Assembly (NCBI GenBank): GCA_963281255.1
Contig: OY725496.1
Location: forward strand, 682,001 to 746,000
Source of the DNA: Aphrocallistes beatrix
Lineage: Eukaryota > Porifera > Hexactinellida > Sceptrulophora > Aphrocallistidae
Direction of reading: 5' to 3'
Length of the DNA: 64,000 nucleotides
Shown here: piece by piece, positions 44,993-55,820 of the stretch
How positions within the stretch are numbered: the first letter of the stretch is position 1
How the letters are laid out: the number at the start of each line of letters is the position of its first letter
Translations under genes and position numbers: made by a program
Notes under the pieces: generated by a model
What the model saw: the letters and a program-made list of their open reading frames with translations, nothing else
Told to the model about the DNA's origin: nothing
Database searches by the model: none

Positions 44993-45825
44993 TTTATATT
45001 TGTCTGAATTGATTGAAGAATTAGCAAGTCGTAGAGGTATATAATTTGGCATAAAGGTGTCAATTGATGAGTATATGATTAAGTTCTAAGATCTAAACAA
45101 AATTTTACCACCTCTGCAAAAAATGGAAAACAATTCTTCACACCTTTTCTATTCAATATCTATGGCTTCACTATTACAATAGAAATCATTGTACAGCACT
45201 ACAATAGACTCATTGTTCTGAATACTTCAAACAATAACTTATTTAGATATCTTAATTTTATTATAGTGTAATCCAGTGGCGGATATAGGGGTGGGCAGCT
45301 GCCCACCCAGTCAGATTCGATGTCCCGATGATGCGCCCACCCTGTTGTATCCCGCTAGTTCCACCCCTGGTGTATACAAAAAAAGGTCATGTATATATTT
45401 TCACATCTTTATATACATATTTTACACCTTTTGAGGAATTTTGAGAAAAAATTGGGTTTTAAGCGTGTAGATTTCTAATAGCATATTTTCAAGTCAATAT
45501 GATAAATTATTTGTTTACTTTTGTTTACGATGGTTACATAAAGTAAACAAATCCCTACAATAGGCTAGAGACTAGCTTCAAAGTTTGAATGGAGTTTTTA
45601 GGGGTGTATATTTCGAATATCACATTTTCGAATCTACATGGATAATTAGTTTGTTAACAATACATTCATAAAGTAGACAGATTTGAAATGGATTCGTGAA
45701 AGTATCAAATTTTTCACCCTTTGGGGCTTCTGAATTTGTATACATTCCCAGGCGCCCGTAGGACGACTCTACTAACACATAGTGTTCTCTAGCTGCGCTA
45801 CGCAAGTGTGCGACGCTTGCTTGTA
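44993..45825. repeat. D-family repeat, full, with R-type head
   Basis: Tail 'tctgaattgattgaagaatt', then an AT-rich body with 'gtttacttttgtttac', then a GC-richer end 'caggcgcccgtaggacgact' to 'gacgcttgcttgta'. Its two ends match the ends of R repeats, so D and R share ancestry. Split by a small hAT-like MITE (45274-45369). Confidence 0.65.
45274..45369. mobile_element. Small MITE, CAGTGGCGGATATAGGGGTG start
   Basis: Right end reversed CAGGGGTGG. Absent from the matching place in the D copy near 59330. The target duplication is imperfect (gtgtaatc / gtgtatac). Confidence 0.6.
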
Positions 45826-46360
45826 ATTTAATAATTCAGAAATAGCCTTGTTTTCTGCAAAGAGCTTGTTAAACTTTGTTATTACCACCAGAAACCAAAA
45901 GCTCCCATGAGGGGCTTTTAAGGTGCCAAATTGATCACAAGGATCAACAACTTTGAAGTGGATTTTTTCTCAAAATTTCTGACCTCCAATCAAAACTCAG
46001 CTAGTTTTCAAGCTTTCTTGAGTTTGTATGGGAATCAACACAGAATTGTCCTAGCTTGTAGATGGGTTGCATATTCTAACACCTCCCCTGCAAAGCTTTG
46101 TTTAGTGAATATAAATACGGTCTCAACAGTTAATATAGGGTATATCATAATGTCGAATCGGATTTTTCACTTTGAAAATGACAATATGAATATTTTATAG
46201 GAACACTTATTCATATTCCTATGACTTACTAGTGACGTACTAGTTTTCAATCAATTCGAACGAGTAAAGATCCTCGTTTTAATTTGTACAAGATATAATG
46301 GCTTGTTTACCTGCCCTTAATTATTTGTCTGTATTTGAATAGAAATAATAGAAATAACCA

Positions 46361-47008
46361 ATGAAATTATTTGGGTCCATAAAATCAATCGCTCAGAGGA
46401 TTCTTCCTTGGAAATCTACAAGGCAACTTAAAGAGCAATCATTCCTGGGAGTTTTTAAACAAGAACTTCAGCCTAAGAAAGTAGAGAGTTCATCTTTGGA
46501 ACCCCAAGTACATTCCACTCGAAGAAAAATTCCTCAAGATGTCTATGAAAGAATAATGGAGAGAACTAAGCCAAGATTTGTGTTGGGTTTCTGGAAGAAA
46601 GCTGAACTGTCTAGGCTTGAACTTTCTCACGTGAAGAAGAGATATATTTTAGCTGGTTATGATTGGCCTAAAAAACCTTACAGAGATTTATCGAGGTATT
46701 ACGAGAACGCGAGGAGTACATTCTATCATCCTGACAAAATTAAGAGGTTAGAGAAGATAGCAGCAAACATGGAAAAGATGCCTGGATGGATAGAAGAGTT
46801 TCAAAAGAAGCAAGAAAAAGATAAACTGGAAGAGGAGAAGAAAAGTTACCGAACTGAGTCTGAAATATATAAGAGGGCAATTCATACTGACGAAGAAAAT
46901 AGCCCAGAATGGATTCAAGAGAGAGTTAAGGAAGCTCAAGCCAGAAAATTGAAGCGAGCGAGTGATAAAGCATTAAAAAAGAAGAATAAACAAGAAGAAT
47001 TTGAATAA
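46361..47008 (+). CDS. Probable mitoribosomal protein mL64 (GADD45GIP1/CRIF1-like)
   Basis: Intronless, 215 aa, basic, mostly helical. It starts MKLFGSIKSIAQRILPWKS, an amphipathic basic stretch fit for mitochondrial import. The core runs GYDWPKKPYRDLSRYYENARSTFYHPDKI, then IAANMEKMPGWIEEFQKKQE (about 131-150), then a charged helix, SPEWIQERVKEAQARKLK, and a lysine-rich tail. mL64 has the same order: a W-P segment, 'IAxxMxKMPxxIxxW', and a late 'FQELLxxxxKKERKRLK' helix. mL64 sits in the mitochondrial large subunit near the exit tunnel. Match recalled, not searched. Alternative: an unrelated coiled-coil protein. Confidence 0.58.
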   Translation: MKLFGSIKSIAQRILPWKSTRQLKEQSFLGVFKQELQPKKVESSSLEPQVHSTRRKIPQDVYERIMERTKPRFVLGFWKKAELSRLELSHVKKRYILAGYDWPKKPYRDLSRYYENARSTFYHPDKIKRLEKIAANMEKMPGWIEEFQKKQEKDKLEEEKKSYRTESEIYKRAIHTDEENSPEWIQERVKEAQARKLKRASDKALKKKNKQEEFE

Positions 47009-47672
47009 TTATATAATTTTAATCAACTTATCTCTCTTGTAGTTAGTTATTACATCCAATATGTATCGATTAGCTTTTTGATTAAGTACAAGTGCATGTA
47101 CTTGAATAGTGCGGCTGGCGAAAACTCGTGTCTGGCTTTTGCACCCTATCGGCCCAAATATTGATTAAATTCACCATAAAAGAAAGGTGACAATAACTCC
47201 CACTAACCGTAATGCAAAATTTAGGACCGTTGACTTAGTAACTATAAATAGAAGAGTCCCAGGGACCTTATTCACAAGGAACCTTAAAATTAAACTTAGG
47301 TTTGATTAAGTTCCAAACTAGTTTATGTTTGAGATTCCTTGTGAATAAAAGCCCACTGCTAGGCACCTAAGTGAGTATTAAGTAGTTAATCAAATCTTGG
47401 TTATAATTTGATTCATGGCCGCCACTAGGCTATTTAGATGGTACCAGCCCATCTACTATTGATCACCCTAAATACCAAAGTATAGGGAATGCCCACCTGT
47501 TCAGAACTTTCTACTATGGCATAAGGTTGCAACCTAATACCTTTAACAAAAATTAGATTAAATCATCAGGTAGGTTTGGTTTAATAGGATAATTATAGTC
47601 TCTATTATCACATTAGTTTTATAAATACTGAGTTTATATACAACTCAAGTGTGCGTTCACAATCTTCGAAGC
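47009..47672. other. Intergenic, mL64-like to EGF gene
   Basis: A short degraded R-head-like word (gtgcggctggcg, 47109) and otherwise unique AT-rich DNA. Inverted words 'caaggaacctta' and 'gattccttgtga' (47275, 47333) form a loose hairpin. Confidence 0.4.
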
Positions 47673-48382
47673 ATGATTCTCGTTATATTTTGCTTCTCAC
47701 TTCTAAGGCTTTGTAGCGCCATTGAAGTATCCCCTGTCATAGCAGATGCATGTGATAGGAATGCTGTTGGGAAATTCGATTTTGTGGATGATGAATTAAA
47801 GATTTGCGATCTAACTAGCAGTAGTCCCGTTAGCTATGGATTTGTCCCTGTATGTGACTCACTGACTTATTCCTGTGCAAACTGTACTATGGATTGTTAT
47901 AATAATGGGTTGTGTGTTAATCCACGTTTTGAAACTACTCAATTCTGTCTCTGTCAGGCAGATTGGGGTGGAACTTTCTGTGAGACACGTGTGAATGACT
48001 GTGTTCAAGGGACAGTTTGTCTGTCGGATAATCTGCCTAGAATCACATGTGCACCTTCTTTCCCGTACGAACGAGGCTATTTCTTCGATATTTGCAATTC
48101 TCCTGAAATTGATTGCTATCCCACTACTTGTGGCTTTAACTGCGAAAACGTATCAGTGTCACTCATCAGGGCAATATTATGGGGAGATGTTTGTGTTCAC
48201 GACAGTATACAGGAGCTGTTTGTAGTTCTGTAAATCAAAATCAGCCTAGTTTATCTGGTCTTTGCAACTCGGTTAACTTTACACACAATGTTACTACTCC
48301 GACAGCTGATGCTAATATAACCGTTTCTACTCTTCACACTCTATTTCCAATAGTGTTCTTTTCATTCCTTATTATATTTTAA
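47673..48382 (+). pseudogene. EGF-like secreted/GPI protein with two frameshifts
   Basis: Starts MILVIFCFSLLRLCSA, a clear signal peptide. A cysteine-rich region follows, with an EGF-like module CTMDCYNNGLCVNP...CLCQADWGGTFC (about residues 75-108). The first frame stops at 48233. A second EGF-like module continues in other frames: YQCHSSGQYYG (about 48150-48178), then GRCLCSRQYTGAVC (48180 on), ending in a hydrophobic tail LFPIVFFSFLIIF before TAA at 48382, like a GPI signal. Two single-base slips (near 48150 and in GGGG near 48178) would explain it: either real decay or base-calling errors in one intact gene. Extracellular adhesion or signalling role inferred only. Confidence 0.65.
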
Positions 48383-48845
48383 TTATTTGATAAATTTTGT
48401 CGTTTTGTTTGTATTTGTTAATTAGTTTAAATGAAATATGCTCAGCCATAGCATTCTATACATAAGGCACTGCCGCGCGCTCAAAAGATCAGAGTCACCG
48501 AATCCGTTATCAAAATGTACATTGTCATCATCATATTGCATAACGAGCTTTTTTTTGAGGAAATTTAGGCAATTTTCTCACCTGTTTTATATATACAGTT
48601 ATTATCTATCATTAATGTCTAATTATCACAGGAAATCTTACTCTGACCAGTTTTTTAGAAATATGCGGAAATTTTCATCGGGATGTTGACACATTCCAGC
48701 GTTGCTAGGGAAATGTAATTTGACTAATTTGGACTATATCTCGAAATTTGCAAATGCTAGATGCTAATAAATGGCACCATCAGGTAAGCAATATGCGACT
48801 TCCTATTCAGCAATAATACACTTTGTATCTCTAAATATAATAGTT

Positions 48846-49340
48846 ACAAGCAAGCTTCGCTTGCTTGCGCTGCGCGGCTGGTGGACACTTCGTGTCCGCC
48901 GGAGGCTCCCTTCGGTCGCCTGGAGGCACATAGGTTAATTATAAGGGAGATAGCATCTCTAAATATGTCTATCTTAGTGTTAAAATCGATATCACTCGAA
49001 AAATCACCAAATTTGTCAATTTTCAAAATTTTGATGAGTAATGATGACGTCATAACAAAGTGATGAGTCATCATTTTTGATGATAGTTGTATCATATGTG
49101 AGGTATGTTAGTATACAGGTTGTATTAAAATTTCAGCCTTTTATCTCCTATAATGACTGAGTTATGCTCGAATAACTGTATTGCTTAACTTTCTAAAATG
49201 TGACAATGACGTCATAATTCCATGATGAGTCGACATTTTGCTCTGAGCTCAGAACTTAATAGAGCCATAGCTAAAAGACTCCCACATGCTAAAAATCAGG
49301 TTTTTGTGCCTGGCAGTTTCTTCAATCAATTCGTTACAGA
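48846..49340 (+). repeat. R-family repeat, full length
   Basis: Head-first, 'acaagcaagcttcgc' to 'cgttacag', about 495 bp. CRE near 49045 and 49209; TGAGTCA near 49064. Followed by TA repeats, then the next copy in the same orientation. Confidence 0.8.
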
Positions 49341-49353
49341 TATATATATATAT

Positions 49354-49847
49354 ACAAGCGCGCTTCGCTTGCTTGCGCTGCGCGGCTGGCGGACACTTTG
49401 TGTCCGCCGGAGGCTCCCTTCGGTCCCCTGGGGTCACATTGGTTAATTATAAGGGAGATAACATCTCTAAATACATCTGTCCTACTGTTATAATCATATC
49501 GCACGAAAAATCACCAAATTTATCAATTTTTAAAATTTTGATGAGTAATGATGACGTCATAACAAAGTGATGAGTCATCATTTTTTGATGATAGTTGCAT
49601 TATATGTGAGGTATGTTAGTATACAGATTCTATTAAAATTTCAGCCTTCTATCTCCTATAATGGCTGATTTATACTCGAATAACTGTGTTGCTTAACTTT
49701 TAAAAATGTGACAATGACGTCATAATTCCATGATGAGTCGACATTTTGTTCTGAGCTCAGAACTTACTGGATCCATAGCCAAAAGACTCCCACATGCCAA
49801 AAATTAGCTTTCTATGACCTGCAGTTTCTTCAATCAATTCGTTACAG

Positions 49848-49849
<2 letters not shown>
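49354..49849 (+). repeat. R-family repeat, full length
   Basis: Second of two tandem copies, same orientation, 14 bases after the first. CRE near 49554 and 49719. Ends in (TA)n and the 'ttactattaaaactcgatta' tail word (to about 49909). Confidence 0.8.
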
Positions 49850-49880
<31 letters not shown>

Positions 49881-49920
49881 TCCTTACTATTAAAACTCGA
49901 TTAATGTGTATATATATATA

Positions 49921-50393
49921 CAGTACCCGGACAAAAGTATTTGACCACCACAGAAACCGCCATACAAATGGTATTATAGTGGCTATATTTATCAAAAAAT
50001 ATGTACTCAAACCGTGATGAATACTCTATTTTTTATTTCAAATTCGTAAACTACACTTTCTAATTACTCATAATTGATAGCCTCAACTCAATTACTAACT
50101 CCCAAGTTAATTAATATCAATATTTGAGACTTGATACTACTTGTCCCAAGTCACAGCCATTATATATGGTGGCGATTAGTGACACAAAGTGGCTGAGGTT
50201 GATAATTTTCTACATAAGAATAAGTATTTGAGTTGAAACTCTGAATTACGAGTAATTAGAATGTGTAGATTACGAATTTGAAATAAAAAATAGTTTTTCT
50301 ACTGTTTGAAGACATGTTCCTTTTTGGAATAGTTCTAATTTAATACTATTTGTATGGAAGTTTTCGTGGTGGTTGAATACTTTTGTCCGGGTA

Positions 50394-50396
<3 letters not shown>
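49921..50396. mobile_element. Tc1/mariner-like foldback MITE
   Basis: TA|CAGTACCCGGACAAAAGTAT ... ATACTTTTGTCCGGGTAGTG|TA, 476 bp. Inverted along nearly its full length. Lies between R copies, in the AT tract. Confidence 0.8.
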
Positions 50397-50433
<37 letters not shown>

Positions 50434-50436
<3 letters not shown>

Positions 50437-50939
50437 ACGAATTGATTGAAGAAACTGCCGGGCGCAGAAAGCTGATTTTTGGCATGTGGGAGTCTTTTGG
50501 CTATGGCTCCAGTAAGTTCTGAGTTCAGAGCAAAATGTCGACTCATCATGGAATTATGACGTCATTGTCACATTTTTAAAAGTTAAGCAACACAGTTATT
50601 CGGGCATAACTCAGCCATTATAGGAGATAGAAGGCTGAAATTTTAATAGAATCTGTATACTAACACGTCTCACATATGATGCAACTATCATCAAAAAATG
50701 ATGATTCATCACTTTGCTATAACCTCATCATTACTCATCAAAATTTTAAAAATTGACAAATTTGGTGCTTTTTCGAGTGATATCGATTTTAAAACTAAGA
50801 TGGACATATTTAGAAATGATATATCCCGTTTAATTAACCAATGTCACCTCCAGGCGACCGAAGGGAGCCTGGAGGTGACATTGGTTAATTAAACGAGATA
50901 TAGCCAGCCGTGCAGCGCAAGCAAGCGAAGCGCGCTTGT
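50434..50939 (-). repeat. R-family repeat, reversed, with 35-bp hairpin
   Basis: Tail-first to 'cgaagcgcgcttgta'. Part of the head is replaced by an inverted duplication: arms 50821-50855 and 50867-50901 match at 34 of 35 positions around an 11-base loop. Confidence 0.8.
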
Positions 50940-51215
50940 AAATAAATAAATATACATTAATCGAGTTTTAATAGTAAGGTACACATTAATCGAGTTTTAA
51001 TAGTAAGGATATACAGTTATGAAGCAATTTATAATTTTGGACATACATGATAAATTGGTCTATAAATAGAAAACTGTTATATTTAGAGAGACAAAGTGTA
51101 TTATTGGTGTATAGAAAGTCGCCTATTGCATTTATTGGCATCTAGCATTTGCAAATTTCGAGATATAGTCCAAATTAGTCAAATTACATTTCCCTAGCAA
51201 CGCAGGAATGTGTAT

Positions 51216-51647
51216 GTGTCCTGCTCAATAGGAAGCGACACTGTATCTTTGATCAGAAAATATATAGAATTTTGATCAGAAAATGGATTTGTATTAACTT
51301 GTCCTGAAATTCCACATTCCTGATCAAAATGTACAGTCTCTTGGAGCCGATATCCAAGGTTTATTGTAGGAGTCAATGTGTCATTAGGTCATATATATAT
51401 GAGTCATGACTCATATCCCTTCGGCAATGACTAGTATTTTGTTGAACGCAATACAATGCTTGCGGGCAGTTGAATCTCCGCAGGGATTTCTAATGCACCA
51501 AATTGAATGAATAATAAGCTAAATTAGATTAGTTATTGCTCCATGGAAGGTTAGAATAGCTGTAGATCAATATTTCAGCATCCAAGATTTGAAAAGGCCA
51601 CAAGACTTCCCTGTTTGCTCGCTTCTCTCGCTCAGGATCCGCCAATC
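51216..51647. other. Unassigned AT-rich stretch
   Basis: No gene seen. A TGAGTCATGACTCA palindrome lies at 51400-51413, two overlapping AP-1-like half sites. Confidence 0.4.
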
Positions 51648-52257
51648 CTAAATCCTGACTACGCACCTACATTAACGCTGGACTTCTAATTCTAGGACAG
51701 TCGAATTTAAGTTGCCTCCCTAAATTAATATATCTGGAGCCGCTACTGATTATATATCCAAGTTTGAAGTGTTACTGAATCAACTAGCAAAGGTAATAAC
51801 TTGGATGACGTAGCGAGTCTTAGATCAAGTATTATTCAGTAGTAATGCCTCAAAATGTGTAGACCTAAGACCTCATAAGATATTTTCCCCACAGCTCTCT
51901 CACATGAGTTGGCGAATACGAATAGAATAAGACGATGAAATAAAATGTGATATACTATCTAAGGACTCAAGTATACTACAATGAATACAAGATTAATGCT
52001 CAGAGGAATACAGAGTTTTGCTTTATTTCAATTCTCACAAGGTGATAATTTAGAGATAAGATAGATTGTATGAATATATGACGCATATATCTCTGCGGAA
52101 TGCTACATTCTGATCTTAGTTCACTGATCTATTAACTCGAATGCAATAGGTGAATACGATGTCGTGGATATAATAATATTGTATAATGCAGTAGAACGTG
52201 TAATCTGATATATCTTAAGAAAGAGATTCTAATTAATATACTAGTATAGTATAAAAG
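51648..52257 (+). promoter_or_regulatory. Duplicated upstream region and TATA box, NHL array copy 1
   Basis: 51648-51800 matches 61661-61813. 51980-52200 matches sequence before array copies 2 and 3. TATAAAAG at 52250-52257, 112 bases before the ATG. The region between TATA and ATG (ttacagactcagttcattga and on) is almost unchanged in all three copies. Confidence 0.6.
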
Positions 52258-52368
52258 CAGATAATAACCATTTTTATATATTCTTATTTTACACTATACT
52301 ATCATTATTACAGACTCAGTTCATTGATACGATACACATGAAGTTAAACAGATATTTCATAGATTGTC

Positions 52369-53628
52369 ATGGCTAGCGCTGAGTTAGTAAGTAAGGAAGA
52401 TGACAGCCTGAATCAGTTCGATAGAGCTCGTAGAGAAATTCGACATAAGTTCGCTGGAGCTCATCATTTGTTACAAGCAAGAGAAACAGTTTTGTTAGCA
52501 GAAGTACAGGAGTTGGAAGATAAGTTTCATGGAAGAGGAATAGCTGAAGAGATTGAACAACTGTCTCTGTCCAAGGGACAGTTAGAGAATATGAAAGGCA
52601 ATATAGTGAAAGAAATTCTCCAACAAAGTATTGCTCAGATTGATGAGAAGATTTCCAAACTAAAGATTCTACGCGAAAAAGCGAAAGGAATGGGGAATGT
52701 GGATTTTGAGTGGCACTTAGAATTGGAATCTAAATTGAAAACACTGGGTGCAATACGTGTTAATAGCGAGAAGAAGAGTGATAAACTGATTAGTGAATAC
52801 AAGAAGAAAGGAGTTCCGTTCGCTGTATTCGGGAAGAATAGCACTGAAAGATCAAAAAATCCTGGTATATTTGCCAATCCTGAGGGTATCACTGTGGATA
52901 CGGATACAAATCATTTTTACATATGTGACTGTGGAAATGATCGTGTACAAGTGTTTGATAGGATGTTTCAATTCCTATTTATGTTCAGTGAGAAAATGAA
53001 TGGTCCGATTGGAATCTGTATTCTTCAAGAAACGGTTTATGTCACTCAATATGTTGGTTGTTCACTTAACATCTATTCTGTTTATGGGAAGTTCTTAAGT
53101 ACTGTTGGAAAGGAAGGAAATGGAGAACTTGAATTCAAGGTTCCTAGAGGTGTCGCTGTTTCCACAGAATGGAGAATAATTTATATTTGTGAATCTGGTA
53201 ATAATCGCGTCCAGTGTCTCAACCTAGATCTCTCATTCAATTGTTTCATTTCTGATATTAACTTTGCCATAGATGTTAAACTGACGACTGAGGAGATTGT
53301 TGTATTGTGTGGAGAGAGTCCTTGTATTAGAATATACAATGCATCTCACCAGCTCTCAAGACAGATGATCAGCAGAGGAGAAGATAGTGCTAATCAAGTG
53401 TGGTCTCCGAATCGCATCCTTCTAGATTCAGATCTCAGCATTATATTGACTGATAGATACCGTCACTGTGTCTGCATGTTCTCCTACACAGGAGCACTGA
53501 TCCACAAGTTTGGGAAGAAAGGAGAAGAGAAAGGAGCATTCATTGAACCAATAGGTATAACTCTAGATTCAGAAGGACGGATTGTTGTTATATCTCGAAA
53601 TCCCAACCATTGTATCCAACTTTTCTGA
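52369..53628 (+). CDS. Coiled-coil/NHL-repeat protein, array copy 1
   Basis: Intronless, 419 aa. Start MASAELVSKEDDSLNQFDRA is shared by all three copies. Residues about 10-155 are charged and helical (LLQARETVLLAEVQELEDKF, EKISKLKILREKAKGMG), a likely coiled coil. From about 160: six NHL-type blades, e.g. FANPEGITVDTDTNHFYICDCG, FKVPRGVAVSTEWRIIYICESG then NNRVQC, WSPNRILLDSDLSIILTDRYR, FIEPIGITLDSEGRIVVISRN. The layout is TRIM-NHL without RING and B-boxes, so no ubiquitin-ligase activity is expected from visible domains. No signal peptide or membrane segment. Likely oligomeric platform; partner unknown. Confidence 0.88.
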   Translation: MASAELVSKEDDSLNQFDRARREIRHKFAGAHHLLQARETVLLAEVQELEDKFHGRGIAEEIEQLSLSKGQLENMKGNIVKEILQQSIAQIDEKISKLKILREKAKGMGNVDFEWHLELESKLKTLGAIRVNSEKKSDKLISEYKKKGVPFAVFGKNSTERSKNPGIFANPEGITVDTDTNHFYICDCGNDRVQVFDRMFQFLFMFSEKMNGPIGICILQETVYVTQYVGCSLNIYSVYGKFLSTVGKEGNGELEFKVPRGVAVSTEWRIIYICESGNNRVQCLNLDLSFNCFISDINFAIDVKLTTEEIVVLCGESPCIRIYNASHQLSRQMISRGEDSANQVWSPNRILLDSDLSIILTDRYRHCVCMFSYTGALIHKFGKKGEEKGAFIEPIGITLDSEGRIVVISRNPNHCIQLF

Positions 53629-53709
53629 GTTTGGATATAATTGATTGAACTTTTAGTTTAGTATATCATGGACTACATATTAATTAGTTTATTGTTTGTT
53701 AGCTTTTGA

Positions 53710-54338
53710 CATAGCCTACTCTAATAATGCCTCACAATAGACTGAAAATTTTGGACTAGGGATGAAGTAGTAGCCGAATGGATTAATACACGATTAGCCT
53801 AAAATCGTTAACCATGTAGGATAGACATTAAGAATCTATTACCAGCATATATAAACATGGTATCAAAGTACATATATCCGTTGGGAAAATTTCGATTAGT
53901 CGTCATATCATTGCGCAACAGGTCATTCTAAAGACAATTTTAGCGATTTTCTAAGCTGTTTTAACCCTATTTCTAAATGGTATTAAGATGTGATATTTGT
54001 GTAGAACCAAGATTAGTACGAGTTGATTTGAAAAATTTAGAATTTTCTAATGGAATGTTGTTACATTCCTGCGTTGCTATGGTAAAGCATTTTGTTCAGT
54101 TTGGGCCATTTCATGCAAACTGTAGTAACTAGATCTTCAAATTTGATCGCGTTTTATACGCAATGTACTACTTACTATTAGGTAATAATACTTTGATGCC
54201 ATTTTATATATGCTGGTAATACATTCTTAATGCCTATCCTACATGGTTAACGATTTTAAGCTAATCGTGTATTAATCCATTCGGTTATTACCGCATCCTT
54301 GGTTATTTTACTGTGAGGCATTATTAGAGTAGGCTATG
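53710..54338. mobile_element. Long-TIR element, CATAGCCTAC ends, copy 2
   Basis: CATAGCCTACTCTAATAATG ... CATTATTAGAGTAGGCTATG, flanked by 'cttttga' (53703-53709) and 'ctttaga' (54339-54345), a 7-bp duplication with one change. Same family as 23522-24393. Confidence 0.8.
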
Positions 54339-54514
54339 CTTTAGATTATTCTATATATCTAACGAAATTTAGTTTATTGACTTGCTTCAATTGCTCTAAT
54401 GTTATTTCTGTTTTCTTAAAATTGAAGTTTGTCACGTTTTCGGCCCCAAATAAATTGATCTTGAAAAGAAGATCTCGATCTGAAATATTAATTTTTGTAA
54501 TATTTGAGAACATG

Positions 54515-55455
54515 CCAGGTCCTGTCAGGTCAAAATTGGTCTGGGCTAAACTTGGTCCGAGGACCAGTTTTGGTCGCCAAACTTGTTGCAAGGGGACCAA
54601 TTTTGGCAGCCAAATTTGATCCGGGGGACCAGTTTTGTGGCCAAAATTAGTCCTCTTTGCTAATTTAAAACTCCACTGCAAAGCTTTGTTTAAAGATATA
54701 AATAAGTGCTCAACGACTAATGTAGAGCACTTTGAAAGTAATACAATGATGTTTTATGAGTTATTAAAATAAATATATAGTATACATATATTCACACCTT
54801 TAAGATAATTTATATTTTTTAAATAGGATGTCTCTCAACAGCTAACATATGGTATTTTAATGTGTAGAATCCATTTTCGTACTTAGAACTTAAGAATGTG
54901 AATAGTTTTCATAAATTGAGTAGTCTCGATGTCTTAAGATATTCATATCTCACGTGCCAAGTCACTTGATGGAGCTGCCCTATCGGTCTGCTGACAGACA
55001 TTTTTTTATTTGTAACATACATACATACCAACTTGGACCTTGATAAAGGTAGGACGCAGTGTTGAATTTTGTGAGACTTGGGGGATGCAATAGAAAAATA
55101 TTAGACATAAAATCCAAAAAAGCGGGACGTCCGCCAAAAAAGGGCAGTTGGCTTGTATGAACATGGTTTTAATGAGTATAATATTATATACCAAGTGTTA
55201 GTATTTAACTCAAGATATAACTATAAATGAATATACTATGGCTTATAAATACTATACTTAATTACAGGAGCTTAGTATAAACGTATGGAGTAAAGCCCTA
55301 TTGGCCTATAGATACCGCCTAGAGTGATTGCGAATCCTATGAGGAGAGGACTGCTTTAGTGTAGGCAATTAATGGCACAAAAATTTGACCTGACCAATTT
55401 TGACAGGGGGACCAGTTTTGGCTTGCCAAAATTGGTCCCTCCGGACCAATTTTAT
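54515..55455. repeat. Clusters of GGACCAATTTTGG words and a decayed MITE
   Basis: 'ggaccaattttggc' variants occur in a row at 54515-54660 and in an inverted pair at 55378-55455. Between them, 55022-55158 is a decayed copy of the 'acttgccaact' MITE family. No gene seen. Confidence 0.5.
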
Positions 55456-55820
55456 CGTGAGTCCTACGATGTTATATATTTCATCTCGATTCGTGGGCCT
55501 GAATAGATTGGTGTACTGAGTTCAAAAATGTAAGTGTCATTTTTCTCCCTCAATTTTCAATGTCAAAATCTAGACCATTTTACTAGGAATAGTGAAAATT
55601 AACTACTTCTTCAATTCGCATCAACCGAGTATATTATATCCTATTATTTGTGATCACATACTTACCCACTTCAGTGCCGGCGGAAGTGGTCAGGCCATAG
55701 CCTTTCCACTTATGCTAAGGTATAATTACTAAAATGCCAAACGGGACGCGGCGTTGAATTTGCAGAATATTGCGGGTTTCAATAAAAGTATAAGACAGGG
55801 AATCCAAATAAGCGGGCACC

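Larger units (their letters stand above)
48681..51215. mobile_element. Nested transposon block
   Basis: Inverted outer arms (about 48681-48843 and 51075-51215) share 'ggactatatctcgaaatttg', 'tttgcaaatgctagatgc' and 'cattcc..cgttgctaggg'. The same words appear inside 23522-24393. Between them sit three R copies and a mariner-like MITE, each listed separately. Confidence 0.65.
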
